Below are positions 8,037-17,468 of a stretch of 64,000 nucleotides of DNA, in pieces. The notes beneath the pieces were generated by a model that was given only the letters and a program-made list of their open reading frames with translations, made no database searches and was not told the origin of the DNA. The stretch is taken from NCBI RefSeq assembly GCF_000165835.1, contig NC_014640.1, positions 5,208,001-5,272,000 on the forward strand. Reading direction: 5' to 3'. Source of the DNA: Achromobacter xylosoxidans A8. GTDB lineage: Bacteria > Pseudomonadota > Gammaproteobacteria > Burkholderiales > Burkholderiaceae_B. How positions within the stretch are numbered: position 1 is the first letter of the stretch; each line of letters opens with the position of its first letter. The translations under genes and the position numbers were made by a program.

Positions 8037-9852
8037 GGGCCGGCTCCTCGACGCCAAGATAGGCCTGGATCACGGCCCGGTCGGCGCGCATGCCGTCCAT
8101 GTCACCCCGGTAGATTTCCTCGCCGGCTTCGAACACCACCACTTCGTCGACCAGTTCGGCCAGGAAATCCATGTGGTGATCAATGATCATGATGGCCACG
8201 CCATGATCGCGCGCCAGGCGAACCAGCCTGACCAGGTGTTCGGACTCCACTTCGGACAGGCCGGCGGCGGGTTCGTCCAGCAGCAACAGCTCCGGATCGC
8301 TCGCCAGGGCGCGGGCAACCTCGGCCAGGCGCTGTATGCCGTAGGGCAATTCGCTCATGATGGCGTCCGCGTGCCCGGCCAACCCGGCCGCCTGCATCAA
8401 GGCTTCGACCTGGCGCAGCAGGGCGCCCTCCTCGCGCCTCGCACCGGGCGTATTGAAAGCTGCGGCAAGGGCGCCGTGCCGATAGCGGCGATGGGCCCCC
8501 ATCAGGATGTTCTCGCGCACTGTAAAGCTGGGCACGTTGCGCGGATCCTGGAAGGTTCGGGTGATGCCAGCCTGCGCCACCCTGTGGGAGGGCCAGCCGG
8601 CGATGTCCTGGCCTTTGTAAAGAATGCGCCCCGAAGTCGGCGCATAGATGCCGCTGATGACGTTGACCAGCGTGCTCTTGCCCGAGCCATTGGGGCCGAC
8701 CAGCGCGGTGATGCTGCCGGCGCTGAGCTCGAGCGACACTCCTGCCAGCGCGCGCAGGCCGGAAAACTCCATGACCACGCCCTCGACACGCACCAACGCT
8801 TGTCCTCCACCAATGCCTGCCGCGGGCTGCCGCCGCGACATTGGCGGCTCGGCCGCGCTGCCCGCTGCGGGGCGCAATTGGTCGAACTTGCTGTAGCGTG
8901 TCTGCGTGCGCAGCAAGCCAGCCAGGCCCTTGGGCAACAAGGAGAAGATGAACACCAGAATCAAGCCATAGACGATGTACTGATAGTCATTGAAAGCCTG
9001 CAGCTTCTGCGGCAGGTAGGTGAACAGCACCGCCCCGTATACCTGTCCCGCGAGCGAACCCAGGCCGCCCACGATGGACATCACCAGGATCTCGATGGAC
9101 CGCATCAGGCCGAAGCTCTCCGGCGTCAGATAGCCGATCATGTGCGCATAGAAACCCCCTGCCAGGCCCGCGAGCCCGCCGCTGATGGCATAGGCGGCAC
9201 GTTTGACGGCGGCCTGGGATATGCCCAGTGAACCGGCGGCGATTTCGCTGACGTGCACGGCGTAGAACGCCCTGCCGAAATGGCTTTTGACGAAGTTGCG
9301 CAACATCAGCATGACGACCAGCAACACCACCAGCAGAATGCGGAAGTACGCAACGGTGTCGATGCTCCAACCGAAGATCTGCAAGGTTCCTATCTGCGAC
9401 GACGGAATGCCGCGCATGCCCATCACCCCTCCCGTCACGCCGCGCAACTCGCGCGCCAGTTCATAGACGATCAGGCCGAAGCCCAGCGACATCATCGCCA
9501 GATAGAACTCGCGCACTCGGCCCGCAGGGCCCGCCAGTAGCAAGCCGATCGCCGCAGCGCCAAAGGTGGCCAGTACCAGCGCCACGGGGAACGGCACCCC
9601 CCAGGATTTCATCGCGATGGCGCTGGCATAGGCGCCGATGGCGAAGAATCCGGCGTGGCCCAGCGAAATCTGCCCGCTGATGCCGGTCAGCAGATTGATG
9701 CCCTGTGCGAGCAGGATATTGATGATGACGAAGCTCCACATCTGGACCGTGCCGGTGGCGACATGGCCGGCGCCCACCGCCAGCGCCACGGCCAGCGCAC
9801 CAAGCGTCCAGGAGTTCGACAGGATTTTTCCTAGCTGTTTCATCGTCCTCAC
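8029..9852 (-). CDS. Fused Liv-type permease and ATP-binding protein (LivM-LivG)
   Basis: A 607-residue fusion. Residues 1 to about 320 are a LivM permease with many membrane segments and the family motif SGQISLGHAGFFAIGAYASA. A linker of about 35 residues rich in Pro, Ala and Gly leads to a LivG ATPase: Walker A GPNGSGKS, LivG-specific RTFQDPRNVPSFTVRENI, Walker B LLLLDEPAAGL. The signature loop reads LPYGIQRLAEVARAL instead of LSYGxQR, as usual in LivG. GTG 9852 overlaps the livH stop by four bases (GTGA); ATG 9843 is an alternative start. The frame is continuous, so this is a true fusion, not a sequencing artefact as far as can be seen. Confidence 0.92.
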   Translation of the reverse strand: MRTMKQLGKILSNSWTLGALAVALAVGAGHVATGTVQMWSFVIINILLAQGINLLTGISGQISLGHAGFFAIGAYASAIAMKSWGVPFPVALVLATFGAAAIGLLLAGPAGRVREFYLAMMSLGFGLIVYELARELRGVTGGVMGMRGIPSSQIGTLQIFGWSIDTVAYFRILLVVLLVVMLMLRNFVKSHFGRAFYAVHVSEIAAGSLGISQAAVKRAAYAISGGLAGLAGGFYAHMIGYLTPESFGLMRSIEILVMSIVGGLGSLAGQVYGAVLFTYLPQKLQAFNDYQYIVYGLILVFIFSLLPKGLAGLLRTQTRYSKFDQLRPAAGSAAEPPMSRRQPAAGIGGGQALVRVEGVVMEFSGLRALAGVSLELSAGSITALVGPNGSGKSTLVNVISGIYAPTSGRILYKGQDIAGWPSHRVAQAGITRTFQDPRNVPSFTVRENILMGAHRRYRHGALAAAFNTPGARREEGALLRQVEALMQAAGLAGHADAIMSELPYGIQRLAEVARALASDPELLLLDEPAAGLSEVESEHLVRLVRLARDHGVAIMIIDHHMDFLAELVDEVVVFEAGEEIYRGDMDGMRADRAVIQAYLGVEEPAHA

Positions 9853-10733
9853 ACCTTCACCGTTTCGCGCTTGCCAAACAGGCCCTGCGGCCGGATCGTC
9901 AACACGCCTATCAAGAGCACGAAGGCCACGACCTCGGCCGCAGCGGGCGAGACATAGCCGCCCACCAGCTTTTCCAGGATGCCCAGGATCAACCCGCCCA
10001 CCAGCGAGCCGAACGCACTGCCCATGCCGCCCATGACGGCCGCAACGAACGCCAGGATCAACAGATGCAGGCCGAAGTTCGGATCCACCGTGCCCGATAC
10101 CTGCGACACCAGAATGCCGGCGATGCCCGCCAGCACGCCGCTCACGAGGAAGGAGAAGACGACCACGCGGTAGACCGGTATGCCCATCAGCGACGCCAGG
10201 TCGCGGTCATGGGCGACCGCGCGCACGCCGTAGCCCCAGATGGAATGGCGCAGGAACAGTTCCATCAGGCCGACGATCATCACACTGATGACGAAAACGG
10301 CGATGTATTGCAGGGAGATATAGGCGCCCATGAACTCCACCGTATCCGTGCTGCTGAAGAGCACGTCCGGAAACGCCACGGCCTGGGTGCCGAACAGCCA
10401 GCTCGCCACTCCTTGCAGGAATATGCCTATTCCAAGCGTGGATACCACCCATCCCATGCTGCCGGCGACGCGCCGCGTAGGCCGCACGCCGACGACCTCG
10501 ACCACCCACAGGATGAAGGCCGTTGCCAGCAACGACACGCCCACGGCCAGGAACACGTTGACGCCGGCGCCGACCATGACGGCCGTCAGCATCGCGCCGG
10601 CCATCAGAACCGAACCCTGTCCGAAATTGAGCACGCGCGTGGTCCAGAACGTCAGGTTCAGGCCCAGACCGATCAGCGCATAGGCAGCGCCGACGCTCAG
10701 TCCCGACACGATCATTTGGATAAAGAAATCCAT
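9849..10733 (-). CDS. livH: Liv-type ABC transporter permease
   Basis: A 294-residue inner-membrane protein with about eight hydrophobic segments and LivH features: GLSVGAAYALIGLGLNLTF near the N-terminus and the cytoplasmic coupling region RAVAHDRDLASLMGIPVYRV. The ending TIRPQGLFGKRE is typical. ATG 10733 has GAGGGTGAT immediately upstream; longer in-frame extensions are arginine-rich and unlikely. It forms the translocation pore with the LivM half of the next gene. It sits 65 bases after the substrate-binding protein gene. Confidence 0.93.
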   Translation of the reverse strand: MDFFIQMIVSGLSVGAAYALIGLGLNLTFWTTRVLNFGQGSVLMAGAMLTAVMVGAGVNVFLAVGVSLLATAFILWVVEVVGVRPTRRVAGSMGWVVSTLGIGIFLQGVASWLFGTQAVAFPDVLFSSTDTVEFMGAYISLQYIAVFVISVMIVGLMELFLRHSIWGYGVRAVAHDRDLASLMGIPVYRVVVFSFLVSGVLAGIAGILVSQVSGTVDPNFGLHLLILAFVAAVMGGMGSAFGSLVGGLILGILEKLVGGYVSPAAAEVVAFVLLIGVLTIRPQGLFGKRETVKV

Positions 10734-10798
10734 ATCACCCTCATCCATGCAGGCGGGCGACCGTCCGGCGTCACCGCGCCGGACGGTCGCCGCACCGA

Positions 10799-12010
10799 TT
10801 ACTGGGCGACCGGCTGCAGCCGGACCTTGTCGTCCTTCTTGACGTACTCGAACACCTTGACGCCGTCCGTCTCGATGCCGTGATGGCGTTCCTTCGAGAA
10901 GTTGTAGGTGGTGTTGACGCCCTGGAAGTCCTTGATCGATTCGATCGCCGCGATGATGGCCTTGGGGTCGGTCGAGTTGGCCATCCTGATGCCTTCGAAC
11001 AGCACGTTCGCGGCGTCGTAGCCGTTGGACACCGAGATCGCCATGAACAGCTGCGGATTCTCGGAATCGTTGCCCCACCAGCGGTCGGCGCCGTACTTCG
11101 CCTTATAGGCCTTGGCGAACTCCGCCGCTGCTGGACGCATGGGATTTCCAAACGCACCGATCATCGTGCCCAAGGTGCCCAGCGTCAGTTCACCCGCGCC
11201 TTCCTGGTAGGGCTGTCCCAAGGCGCCATTGGATGCCACCAGCGGCACATTCACGTTCAGCCTGGCCATGGTCCGGCGCAGCACGGCCAGGTCCTTGCCC
11301 AGACCGATGGCGGCGATCGCGTCGACGTTGGCGCGCTTCAGGCGCGCAACCTGCGCGGTCATGTCCTGAGCGCCCTGGTTGTAGGAATCGGTCGCGACAG
11401 GCTTGGCGCCACCGTTCTTGCCTATGGCGGCGGACAGGTAGTCAACGCCCGTCACGCCGTAGGCGGTGCTTTCATGCACGATGCCGATGCGCTTGAAACG
11501 CTTGGCCAGGTATTCGCCCATCGCCACGGCCTCGATGTCGTTCTGCAGCGCGAACGAGAACACGTTGGGCCGCGGCTTCTCCCCGGTCTTCTCGCCCGCG
11601 TAGGTCACGACAGGTGTCTGCGCGATCGGATTCATGTAGGGCCGGCCGTCGGCCTGGGCCATGTCGATCACGGCTAGCGTCGGACCGCTGCCCGCCGGGC
11701 CGATGATGCCGACGATTTCCTTGTTGTCCAGGATGGCGCGCATGTTCTGCACCGCGCGGTCCGGATTCAACTGATCGTCCAGCAGCATCGCGATCTCGAT
11801 TTTCTTGCCGTTGATGCCGCCCTTCGCGTTCCATTGCTCGACCGCAAGCTCGACGGCGCGGCGGTTGCCCTCGCCGAACTCGCTATAGGGGCCGGTCAGG
11901 GCCGACGTCATGCCGATCTTGACCGTATCGGCCGCCAACGCGGTTCCCGAAACCAATGCCGCCACTGCGACCGCCAGCCACGCAGGCGTGGATTTCCTGT
12001 ACCAGGACAT
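10799..12010 (-). CDS. Periplasmic substrate-binding protein of the Liv-type ABC importer
   Basis: A 403-residue protein with a Sec signal peptide ending in SGTALAAD and the Peripla_BP_6 fold. It starts with KIGMTSALTGPYSEFGEG, then the INGKKIEIAMLLDDQ and IIGPAGSGPTLAVIDMAQ segments expected in LivJ/LivK relatives. Start ATG 12010 follows TAGGAGGAG. It delivers the ligand to the LivH/LivMG/LivF complex. The surrounding degradation genes suggest an aromatic or branched carboxylate, not an amino acid, but that is inference. Confidence 0.9.
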   Translation of the reverse strand: MSWYRKSTPAWLAVAVAALVSGTALAADTVKIGMTSALTGPYSEFGEGNRRAVELAVEQWNAKGGINGKKIEIAMLLDDQLNPDRAVQNMRAILDNKEIVGIIGPAGSGPTLAVIDMAQADGRPYMNPIAQTPVVTYAGEKTGEKPRPNVFSFALQNDIEAVAMGEYLAKRFKRIGIVHESTAYGVTGVDYLSAAIGKNGGAKPVATDSYNQGAQDMTAQVARLKRANVDAIAAIGLGKDLAVLRRTMARLNVNVPLVASNGALGQPYQEGAGELTLGTLGTMIGAFGNPMRPAAAEFAKAYKAKYGADRWWGNDSENPQLFMAISVSNGYDAANVLFEGIRMANSTDPKAIIAAIESIKDFQGVNTTYNFSKERHHGIETDGVKVFEYVKKDDKVRLQPVAQ

Positions 12011-12082
12011 GTTGTCTCCTCCTAGGTTCTTGCACGTTGTAGTGACGCGCTCCGAGGTCGCGGAGCGCCATCCGCCGGCCTC

Positions 12083-13441
12083 TCAGCGGGCCGTCTGGAT
12101 CTCTTTGAAAGCGGCGAGGACATCGTCCAGGTCCGCATCCGGCAGCGCAGCCGCGAATCGTTCGATATGGTCATAGGCGCGCTGCGCCACGCCGGTTTCC
12201 TCGCCTATGCCGCGGATCAGCGCCGACACCCGCGTCCGGTCATAGCTGTATTCCGTGTGATCCGTGTCCATCCGCACCGCCAGCGGTTCGCCCTCGCCCT
12301 CCAGCTCCGCCTCGATACGGCAGGCCAGCAGGCCGAGTGATTCATCGGCGTGCAGCCGGATCCGCGGGATCAGGCCCGCGACGGCCGCATCGTCGAATTC
12401 AGCCATGCGCGCGATGGTCGGGGTCCCGTGCAGCAAGGTCGTGGCGACGCAGAACTGCGTGCTCATCAGCGTCCCCGAAATGCTTCGGAACGGCCCCTCC
12501 TTGTCCATGCCCGCATAGCCCACGACGGTGGGGTTCAGATACACGCGCAGGGCCTTGAGCGCGCCTGCGCGCGCACCCAGCAGGTCGCGCAGCCGCAGGC
12601 TGGCGCGCACCGGCGTCTGGTTGAGCGCGCAGACAGGGTATGGTTTGAAAGTCACCTTAAGCAGTGACCAATCCTTGCCCAAACGGCCGGCAATGGCGTC
12701 GACGTCGCACTCCGTCCTGACAAAGGCCCGGGCGAAGCCGGACGCACCCTCGAAGGCTCCGTCCGCGGATGTGGAACCATGGACCGCCAGCGCCGCCGCG
12801 GCCAGCCCGTTGCGCCCGGCCATTCCAACCTGATAGCGCCATTCATCGGTGCCGTCGCCGAAGGACTGCAGGATGCCGCCCGTGAACGAGGCCGCGTTGG
12901 ACAGGGCCGCGGCGGTCCGATCCACGGACAGCCGCCACAGCCGGGCAACCGCGGCCGCGGCGGCGATCGTGCCGTACAGCGGCGAAGCGCGCAGGCCCAC
13001 TGCCGTCGTGCGGGCCGAATAGGCCGACTCCAGCGCACCGCCGACCTCGTAGCCCGCCACCAGCGCCGGCAAGAAGTCCTCCATGGCGCCCTCGCCCTGC
13101 TCCACCAATGCGGTCAGGAGCGGCAGCAGGATGGCGCCGAAATGCGCCACACCGCAGGTGTCTTCCTGGGCCCGCCCGTGGAACAGCGCGGCATTGGCCA
13201 GCGCCGCTCCGGCGACGGTGCTGCGACGGCCGCTGCCCAGCAGCGTGGCGCCGCCGGGGCGCACGCCATCCATGGCCAGGACGGCCTGTTCGGCCACGCC
13301 AAAGAACGGCGTGGGGTGCGAGCCCAATGCAATGCCGTAGCCATTGAGTACGCAGGCGCGGGCCTTTTCAACCACTGGCTCCGGCAGGTTTCCGACGACA
13401 AGGCTCGTCGAGAACGTCGCGAATTTTCTGGCCAGATTCAT
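12083..13441 (-). CDS. MmgE/PrpD family protein
   Basis: A 452-residue protein of the MmgE/PrpD fold. Visible family segments are ARACVLNGYGIALGSH near the start, ALANAALFHGRAQEDT at about residues 85-100, and SFTGGILQSFGDGTDEW in the middle. Members include 2-methylcitrate dehydratase, cis-aconitate decarboxylase and iminodisuccinate epimerase; many Burkholderiales copies are uncharacterised. No PrpB/PrpC genes are nearby, so propionate metabolism is not supported. AAGGGGAAAAA precedes ATG 13441. Its placement between the acyl-CoA synthetase and the importer suggests it handles the pathway substrate, for example an isomerisation or hydration before CoA activation. Confidence 0.85.
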   Translation of the reverse strand: MNLARKFATFSTSLVVGNLPEPVVEKARACVLNGYGIALGSHPTPFFGVAEQAVLAMDGVRPGGATLLGSGRRSTVAGAALANAALFHGRAQEDTCGVAHFGAILLPLLTALVEQGEGAMEDFLPALVAGYEVGGALESAYSARTTAVGLRASPLYGTIAAAAAVARLWRLSVDRTAAALSNAASFTGGILQSFGDGTDEWRYQVGMAGRNGLAAAALAVHGSTSADGAFEGASGFARAFVRTECDVDAIAGRLGKDWSLLKVTFKPYPVCALNQTPVRASLRLRDLLGARAGALKALRVYLNPTVVGYAGMDKEGPFRSISGTLMSTQFCVATTLLHGTPTIARMAEFDDAAVAGLIPRIRLHADESLGLLACRIEAELEGEGEPLAVRMDTDHTEYSYDRTRVSALIRGIGEETGVAQRAYDHIERFAAALPDADLDDVLAAFKEIQTAR

Positions 13442-13484
13442 TTTTTTCCCCTTGTGTTCCTGTGCTGTTCCCGCCGCGGCGGCA

Positions 13485-14978
13485 TCAGGCGTTGTAGCGG
13501 TCCCGCAGTACCCGCTTGAGAACCTTTCCCGAAGGATTGCGCGGCAGTTCCTCCACCACTTTCAGCTCCCGCGGCACCTTGAAATTGGCCACGCGCTTGC
13601 GGCAGTAGCCGGCCAGTTCTTCCAACGTCAATGTCTGGCCCGGGTTGAGCACCACCACAGCCGTGATGCGTTCGCCCCATTGCTCGTCGTGCACGCCGAT
13701 GACCGCCGCTTCGGCGATCTGGGGCATTTCGTAAAGCACTGCCTCGACTTCGCTGGAAGCCACGTTCTCCGCACCGGTCAGGATCATGTCCTTGGTCCGG
13801 TCGGTGACGAACAGGAATCCTTCCTCGTCCAGGTAGCCCACATCCCCGCTACGCAGCCAGTCGCCGAAGAAAGCTTCGGCGGTTTTCTCAGGCGCGTTCC
13901 AGTAGCCCTTGGTGACCTTGGGCCCGCGCACGCAGATCTCCCCCTTCTCGCCGGCGGGTAACCAGCGACCTTCGTCATCGGCGATACGGATCTCGACGTG
14001 CGGCAGCGCGCGCCCGGTGGAGCCGATCTTCTCGATTTCGCGGCCTGGCTCCATGAGGGTGTCGCCGCTGCACGTTTCCGTCATACCGAAGCCGTCGATG
14101 AAGCGGCCGCGCGTGAACACGCGAGTGAAGTCGCGTATGCGGGATTCGGGTGTTTTCTCGCCGCCAGCAATACACCAACCAAAGGTATCCAGGGCGTACC
14201 GTCCAGGGTTCTGTACGGCCAGCACGCGACTCAGCATGACGGGCGCCATCCAGCCGCAAGTCAGCCGGTGGCGTTCAATGGATGCAAGTACCGCTTCCGG
14301 ATCGAATTCGCGGTGGACGCAGAGCGTGCCACCTACCCACAACACCGCGATGCCCGGCAGATCGAAGGCCCCGACGTGGTAGAGCGGTCCCACCACCAGC
14401 AGACGTTCCTGATGCGTCAGGCCCAGCGCGATCACGTGATCGATCGACTTCCAGTGGATGTTGCCGTAGGTGTGCATCACGCCCTTCGGCCGCGAGGTCG
14501 TGCCGGACGTGTACATCAGCCGCAGCAGATCATCCTGCGTCGTGGCGGCCGGCTCCGGAACGGCCAGCCCCGGTTTGCCGAGACGGCGCGAGTCGGCCTG
14601 CGCAGCGGCGTCGAGCACCACCTTGGGCACTTCGAGCGCCGCCACCTCCGCGAACTCCTCGTCCACGAACAGCAGCTTGGCGCGGGCGTCGCCAAGGATG
14701 TAGCCGGCCTCGGGCGCCGCCAACCGGTAGTTGACCGGCAGGAATATCGCGCCCAGATAGCTGGCGGCGAACGCCAGTTCCAAGAAGGCGGCGCTGTTCT
14801 TCATGAAGAGCGCGACCACATCGCCGCGGCCGACGCCATGTGACTGGAGCAGCGCCGCCGCCAGGCGGATGCGTTCATGGAAATCGGCGTAGCTGACCGC
14901 TACGTCGCGATAGATGATGGCGGCACGATCGGGCGCGCGCCGGGCGTGGAAGGCGATGGCTGCGCTCAGATTGAACAT
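13485..14978 (-). CDS. AMP-forming acyl-CoA synthetase
   Basis: A 497-residue adenylate-forming ligase that activates a carboxylic acid to its CoA thioester with ATP. Seen: P-loop YTSGTTSRPKGVM at about 173-185, GFGMTETCSG, the hinge GDWLRSGDVGYLDEEGFLFV, and the C-terminal lysine segment RNPSGKVLKR. Length matches medium-chain or aromatic acyl-CoA synthetases of the FadK/MenE group. GGGAGACC precedes ATG 14978. It is likely the first catabolic step after import. The acid cannot be named from sequence. Confidence 0.93.
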   Translation of the reverse strand: MFNLSAAIAFHARRAPDRAAIIYRDVAVSYADFHERIRLAAALLQSHGVGRGDVVALFMKNSAAFLELAFAASYLGAIFLPVNYRLAAPEAGYILGDARAKLLFVDEEFAEVAALEVPKVVLDAAAQADSRRLGKPGLAVPEPAATTQDDLLRLMYTSGTTSRPKGVMHTYGNIHWKSIDHVIALGLTHQERLLVVGPLYHVGAFDLPGIAVLWVGGTLCVHREFDPEAVLASIERHRLTCGWMAPVMLSRVLAVQNPGRYALDTFGWCIAGGEKTPESRIRDFTRVFTRGRFIDGFGMTETCSGDTLMEPGREIEKIGSTGRALPHVEIRIADDEGRWLPAGEKGEICVRGPKVTKGYWNAPEKTAEAFFGDWLRSGDVGYLDEEGFLFVTDRTKDMILTGAENVASSEVEAVLYEMPQIAEAAVIGVHDEQWGERITAVVVLNPGQTLTLEELAGYCRKRVANFKVPRELKVVEELPRNPSGKVLKRVLRDRYNA

Positions 14979-15051
14979 GGTGGGTCTCCCTTGGATGGCG
15001 GCTCGGCGCGGGTGACGACCTGAGCCGGTCCCGCGTCTCGATTCTGGCGCT

Positions 15052-16227
15052 TCAGTATGACTTCGGCATGCCGAGGTCGTGTATGGCGATGTAGTTCAGG
15101 ATCATTTCTTCCGACACCGGCGCAAACTTGAACAGTCGCGCGTCGCGCCACAGGCGCTCAACATGGAATTCGCGCGCGTAGCCCATGCCTCCCATGGTCT
15201 GCATGCTGCGCTCGATGGCATGGCTGGCGGCTTGCGATCCTATCAGCTTGGCAATGTTCGCCTCGGTGCCATAGGGCAATCCCTGATCGCACAGCGAGGC
15301 CGCGTTCAGGTTCATGAGACGGGCGCACTGCAGTTCCGCATGCGATTGCGCCAGTGGAAACTGCAGGCCTTGGTATGCGCTGATGGGCTTGCCGCCAAAC
15401 ACCTTGCGATCGTTCGCATACTGCACCGCCAGACGTTCCGCCAGCCGACCCGCGCCCACCAGACTGGCGGTCGTGACGATACGTTCGGTGTTAAGCACAT
15501 CCAGCAGTTCGCGAAAGCCCTTGTCGAGCGTGCCCACCAGTTCATGCGGTTCGATGCGCACATTGTCAAAGAACACCGAGCAGGCGCTGAGCGTCTGGGT
15601 TCCCACCTTCTCGATGGCCGAATAGGTCAGGCCCTCGCGTTCGACGTCGATGATGAACATGGAAATGCCATCGGTGGGGCGCGCCCCTTCGACCGGTTTG
15701 GCAGTGCGCGCCACGACCAGCATTTTTTGCGCCGCGTCGACGGCGGTGATCCAGATCTTGCGTCCGTCCAACCGCCAGCTGCCATCAGGCTGCGCCGCGG
15801 CGAAACTCTTCATCGCCAGCGTGTTGGTGCCGGCGTCGGGTTCGGTGAGCGCCATGCAGAAGTTGATCTTGCCGCTGGTCAGCCCGGGCAACAGCTCCCG
15901 CTTCATCTGCTCGCTGCCAAATTTGGAGATCGGCACGCCGCCGAAGATGGGATTGATCATGAACAGCTGGCCCAGCGTCGAACCACCGCCGCCTGCGGAA
16001 AGCTCCTCCACAATGAGCGCCAGCTCCACCATGCCCAGGCCCGATCCGCCATGCTCCTCGGGCAGGGCCGCGCCCGCCAGGCCGGCTTCGCAGATGGCCT
16101 GCCAGCACGCCTGGGGGAAGGCATTCTTGCGGTCCTGCTCATACCAGTAATCCACGCCATACGTTTCACCGATGCGGCGCGCGGTCTCGACGATCAGCTT
16201 CTGCTCGTCCGAAAGCGAAAAGTCCAT
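15052..16227 (-). CDS. Acyl-CoA dehydrogenase (helix-G glutamate type)
   Basis: A 391-residue FAD enzyme that oxidises an acyl-CoA to the 2-enoyl-CoA. N-terminal helices start at MDFSLSDEQKLIVETAR, then the flavin-binding FCMALTEPDAGTNT and WITAVDAA, and helices with VFGGKPISAYQ. At the usual C-terminal Glu position (YEGTSEIQ in most members) this protein has APVSEEM, so the canonical base is missing; an alternative Glu lies in LNTERIV, the position used by isovaleryl-CoA dehydrogenase. AAGGATAG precedes ATG 16227. It follows the E2 gene after five bases and should precede the crotonase step. Confidence 0.92.
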   Translation of the reverse strand: MDFSLSDEQKLIVETARRIGETYGVDYWYEQDRKNAFPQACWQAICEAGLAGAALPEEHGGSGLGMVELALIVEELSAGGGGSTLGQLFMINPIFGGVPISKFGSEQMKRELLPGLTSGKINFCMALTEPDAGTNTLAMKSFAAAQPDGSWRLDGRKIWITAVDAAQKMLVVARTAKPVEGARPTDGISMFIIDVEREGLTYSAIEKVGTQTLSACSVFFDNVRIEPHELVGTLDKGFRELLDVLNTERIVTTASLVGAGRLAERLAVQYANDRKVFGGKPISAYQGLQFPLAQSHAELQCARLMNLNAASLCDQGLPYGTEANIAKLIGSQAASHAIERSMQTMGGMGYAREFHVERLWRDARLFKFAPVSEEMILNYIAIHDLGMPKSY

Positions 16228-16232
16228 TTGAT

Positions 16233-17465
16233 CTATCCTTGAATAGGGGTGCGCAGCAGCCGGTACGGGTCCTGCAGCAACTCGATGACGTAGTTGAGGA
16301 ATTTCAGCGCGCCGGCGCCATCGTGCAGCCGGTGGTCCGCCGCCAGCACGAGGCCCATTTCGCGCCGCAAGGCCGGCGCGCCTTGCGCGTCGGGCCGGAA
16401 CACCTCGCGGATGCTGCCCACGCCCAAGATCGCCGACTGGGGCGGATTGATGATGGGCGTCATGTATGTGACGTTGAACATGCCGGCGTTGGAAATTGAA
16501 ATGGCCCCGCCGCTCATGTCGTTGCGGGTGGCATTTCCCGATCGCACGCGCTCCAGCAAGGCGTCCGACTGCCGCGCGATGCCATCCAAGGTAGCGCCTG
16601 CCAGGCCATGCAACACCGGCGCCATCAGGCCGCGTTCGGTAGTGACCGCCACGCCTATGTCGATGTCCTGGAACTGCACGATGTGGTCGTCGTTCCAGAT
16701 GCGGTTCTGTTGCGGCAAGGCCGCAAGCGCCCGCGCCACGGCGGCAATGACGAAGTGGTTCAGCGTCAGCCTGGGCGCATCGGGCTGGCCATTCAAGCGG
16801 CCGCGCAAGGCCAGCAGTTCGCTGACCTCGGCCTCGGCCGATAGATAGAAGTGCGGAACCTGCTTGGCCTGCGTCATGCGCCGGGCCATGGACTGCACCA
16901 GTCCGCTGGCGACGATGCGCTGTCCGCCGTCCATGACAGGAACAGCTTGTTCAGCGGCATTCTCGACCTGTGCGGCCTGCCCCGGTTCGCCCGCCTGACG
17001 CACGTCCGCAGCCTTGATGCGCCCGCCCGGCCCGGTACCGCCAACTTTCGCCAGATCCACGTCCAGTTCGCGGGCCAGGCGCCGGGCCAGCGGCGTGGCC
17101 ACGATCCGACCGCCAGCGGCCGTAGCGGGTTGTACCGGCGTCTGCGCCGCCAGCATGGGCGCAGAAGCGGAGGTTGTCCCGTCCCCGCCTGCTGCATCTG
17201 ACTCCAGGTCCGACTTCTGGCCCGGTCCGGTCCAACGCGCGACCACGGCGCCCACCGGTACCGTTACACCGGCCGGCACGAGGATCTCGCCGATCAAACC
17301 ATCCGCCTCGGCCGCGATTTCGCTGGCGACCTTATCCGTTTCCACCACGAACAGCGGATCGCCGGCTTTTACCTGGTCGCCGGCGGCCACGCTCCATTCG
17401 ATCAGCATGCCCTCGGTCATGGTCAGGCCGAGCTTAGGCATCAGAAGGTCATTCAGCGCGCCCAT
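16233..17465 (-). CDS. Dihydrolipoamide acyltransferase (E2) of a 2-oxoacid/acetoin dehydrogenase complex
   Basis: A 410-residue E2 with one lipoyl domain (residues about 5-80, lipoylated Lys in VETDKVAS), an Ala/Pro-rich linker, an E1/E3-binding domain at about 122-157 (ATPLARRLARELDVDL, GTGPGGRI), and a catalytic chloramphenicol-acetyltransferase-like domain ending in the active-site HxxxDG motif (DHRLHDGAGALKF). It transfers the acyl group from E1 to CoA. It starts three bases after the crotonase gene stop. The single lipoyl domain and companion E1 subunits resemble acetoin dehydrogenase or branched-chain 2-oxoacid complexes more than housekeeping pyruvate dehydrogenase. Confidence 0.93.
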   Translation of the reverse strand: MGALNDLLMPKLGLTMTEGMLIEWSVAAGDQVKAGDPLFVVETDKVASEIAAEADGLIGEILVPAGVTVPVGAVVARWTGPGQKSDLESDAAGGDGTTSASAPMLAAQTPVQPATAAGGRIVATPLARRLARELDVDLAKVGGTGPGGRIKAADVRQAGEPGQAAQVENAAEQAVPVMDGGQRIVASGLVQSMARRMTQAKQVPHFYLSAEAEVSELLALRGRLNGQPDAPRLTLNHFVIAAVARALAALPQQNRIWNDDHIVQFQDIDIGVAVTTERGLMAPVLHGLAGATLDGIARQSDALLERVRSGNATRNDMSGGAISISNAGMFNVTYMTPIINPPQSAILGVGSIREVFRPDAQGAPALRREMGLVLAADHRLHDGAGALKFLNYVIELLQDPYRLLRTPIQG

Positions 17466-17468
17466 GGG

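Noticed and set aside
10734..11078. N-terminal extension of the livH frame
   Set aside because: It overlaps the end of the substrate-binding protein gene and has no membrane or signal character; ATG 10733 with GAGGG fits the family start.
15052..16227. Acyl-CoA dehydrogenase as a decayed enzyme because the usual glutamate is missing
   Set aside because: A helix-G glutamate in TERIV and intact flavin motifs support an active enzyme of the isovaleryl-CoA type.
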